Of a stretch of 64,000 bases of DNA, positions 62,619-64,000 are shown one piece after another (the stretch's first letter is position 1; every line of letters starts with the position of its first letter). The position numbers were made by a program, and so were the translations under genes. The notes beneath the pieces were generated by a model, which did not search any database, was not told where the DNA came from, and worked only from the letters and a program-made list of their open reading frames with translations. Source of the DNA: Purpureocillium takamizusanense (lineage: Eukaryota > Ascomycota > Sordariomycetes > Hypocreales > Ophiocordycipitaceae); assembly GCF_022605165.1 (NCBI RefSeq), contig NC_063073.1, positions 1,674,001 to 1,738,000 on the forward strand, given 5' to 3'.

Positions 62619-64000
62619 ATGGACTCGTACACATCGTACCGTGACTCCTCGGCGCGGTCTCCCAACGAACGAACCTGGGGGCGCGACGACCGAGAGGACC
62701 GAGGTGACCGAGGCGACAATTTCTACCGCGCCAGATCACCCGGTATAGACCACCGCATCCGCCAGTGGCTCGCCTGACCTGAACTAACTTGATTCCGTCC
62801 TCATTGCAGGCAACGATCGACGAGAACGTCGACGCTCTCGTTCCCCCGGCCCTGTCGACCGGTACGAGCCCCGATCTCGCCGCGATGATCGCGACAGAGA
62901 TGATCGGCGTCGCATCGCCGAGCCGCCCGCAAACATCGATCGCTATGTGCCGGGTCAAGACGCGTCGTCTCCTGCCATCACCACAAACCCCTTAGCTGAC
63001 CCTGCTCGGCTCAACTACCAGGTTGGGTTCTCCTACTTTGGTGAATGGTGGAGGATGAATGAACGAATCAAGGATGAGAAGGAGCGGGCACGGACCGGTC
63101 GCAGAAGAGAGCCCGAACGCCCGCGAGGCACGCGCGAGGCGCAGGAAGAGCGCGATAGAGAAAAGGCCAAGATTCAAGCCGCCTACGACGCGTACAAGGA
63201 GGAGCTTCAAGCCAAGATGGCTCGGCAATTCGTCTCTGAACACAAGAAGGAGCAGTGGTTCAGAGAGAGATATGTCACCGAGGTCAAATACGAGCTACGA
63301 GCCAAGCTCAACGAGATGCGCCGTGGTGCCTACAGCCAATGGGAGCAAGATCTCGAATCCGGCACGTTTGATAACTTTTCGCTCGAGGGCCTTCCGAAAA
63401 GCGAGAGCAACGGCGCTGGCGGTGTCGTCGAGAAGGAGGAGGGCGAGGCCACCGCTAGTAACGAGATCCTCGGTGTCGGCGACCTCGTGCCTGCTAGCGG
63501 CGCCGATATCCGCGACGAGAACCAGTTCCAACCCACGCTCCTCATCAAGACGATCGCGCCCCACGTCAGCCGCCATAACTTGGAAGTGTTTTGCAAGGAG
63601 AATCTGGGCGAGGAGGAGGGCGGATTCAAATGGCTCTCGCTCTCTGACCCCAATCCCAGCAAACGTTACCACAGAATTGGCTGGGTGATGCTACACCCTT
63701 CGTCGGAAACCACAATCCCGGCTGACCGGGCTGATCTCAAAGACGAGGACGGCGACGAAGCGATAAAATCGCCCCAGCCGGTGTCTACGGCAGAAAAGGC
63801 TCTCGACGCTGTCAACGGGAAGACGGTCAAAGACGAGGTCCGTGGTGACTTTGTCTGCCATGTCGGGGTTCACAACCCCCCTTCGAACCCGAGAAAGAAG
63901 GCCCTCTGGGATTTATTCTCGGCGCCCGAACGCATCGAGAAGGATTTGCTGTTGGTCCAGAGGCTGGTCAACAAGTTCGAAGAAGACTTTGGCTCTGACT
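62619..64000 (+). CDS. ARS2: ARS2/SERRATE homologue, 3' partial
   Basis: Nuclear zinc-finger protein that binds the cap-binding complex and directs RNA to processing or decay; the S. pombe equivalent is Pir2/Ars2. Exons are 62619-62742 and 62810-64000, open at the window end. The N terminus is an Arg/Asp/Ser-rich segment (MDSYTSYRDSSARSPNERTW, RRERRRSRSPG). The conserved block begins LNYQVGFSYFGEWWRMNERI (DUF3546, SERRATE/Ars2 N-terminal). Helical sequence follows (AKIQAAYDAYKEELQAKMAR, FVSEHKKEQWFRERY). QPTLLIKTIAPHVSRHNLEV opens the RRM-like core, and KRYHRIGWVML continues it. The C-terminal zinc finger and leg lie beyond 64000. Intron 1 has a CTAAC branch site. Confidence 0.92.

Noticed and set aside
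1..64000. tRNA, rRNA, CRISPR, transposon or biosynthetic cluster
   Set aside because: No tRNA box pattern, rRNA motif, direct-repeat array, transposase or reverse transcriptase sequence, PKS/NRPS or terpene synthase was found by reading; short ncRNAs cannot be excluded without a covariance search.

Overview
This is nuclear DNA of a filamentous ascomycete, most likely a Sordariomycete of the Hypocreales type. The genes carry short spliceosomal introns (about 50-110 nt, a few longer) with GTRNGT donors, CTAAC-like branch points and YAG acceptors. Coding sequence is GC-rich, and spacers hold microsatellites and pyrimidine-rich leaders. The set of products (VAP/Scs2, RPP1, Bzz1, Elongin A, TFIIF beta, GND1, Ssr4, ARS2, GH18 chitinase, molybdenum cofactor sulfurase) is a typical fungal housekeeping mix. 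The genus is inference only. I annotated 25 protein genes, building exon structures by hand so that every junction keeps the frame.

Layout. 1-13.3 kb: Scs2/VAP (minus, cut by the left edge), a UBA-UBX protein, 60S acidic ribosomal protein P1 (minus), a DUF2408/Cub1 protein, a YciI-like protein with a probable mitochondrial presequence (minus), a 93-residue unknown, and the F-BAR/C1/SH3 endocytic protein Bzz1. 13.3-23.3 kb: a C2H2 transcription factor (minus) diverging over a 2.5 kb spacer from an ACS-family MFS transporter, then a spacer with related hairpins, then a small cysteine-rich protein. 23.7-27.4 kb: Elongin A (minus) and TFIIF beta as a divergent pair. 27.9-34.2 kb: a HAD phosphatase-like protein, a Cys/His-rich conserved unknown, a small secreted cysteine-rich protein (minus) and a GH15 glycosidase (minus). 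34.2-38.3 kb: a long spacer without a supportable gene. 38.3-49.5 kb: an SLC35C2/Ymd8-like transporter, an RBM42-like RRM protein (minus), 6-phosphogluconate dehydrogenase with an extended N terminus, and the SWI/SNF-RSC subunit Ssr4. 51.4-64 kb: a GPI-anchored Kre9/Knh1-type wall protein, a GH18 chitinase (minus), a DUF3669 protein (minus), molybdenum cofactor sulfurase (minus) and the N-terminal part of ARS2/SERRATE, cut by the right edge.

There is no operon-like logic and no biosynthetic cluster. The possible local themes are Pol II transcription and chromatin (Elongin A, TFIIF beta, Ssr4, ARS2) and secretion and wall remodelling (GH15, Kre9-like, chitinase, two small cysteine-rich proteins). 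The least explained sequence is noncoding: an array of related hairpins with a covarying stem pair at 21.13-21.43 kb, a dispersed 9-mer TACGAAGTA present seven times and only in spacers, and long G or C homopolymers. Other oddities are two GC-AG introns in adjacent genes, several 14-26 nt coding exons, and an intron hidden inside an open frame of the cofactor sulfurase.
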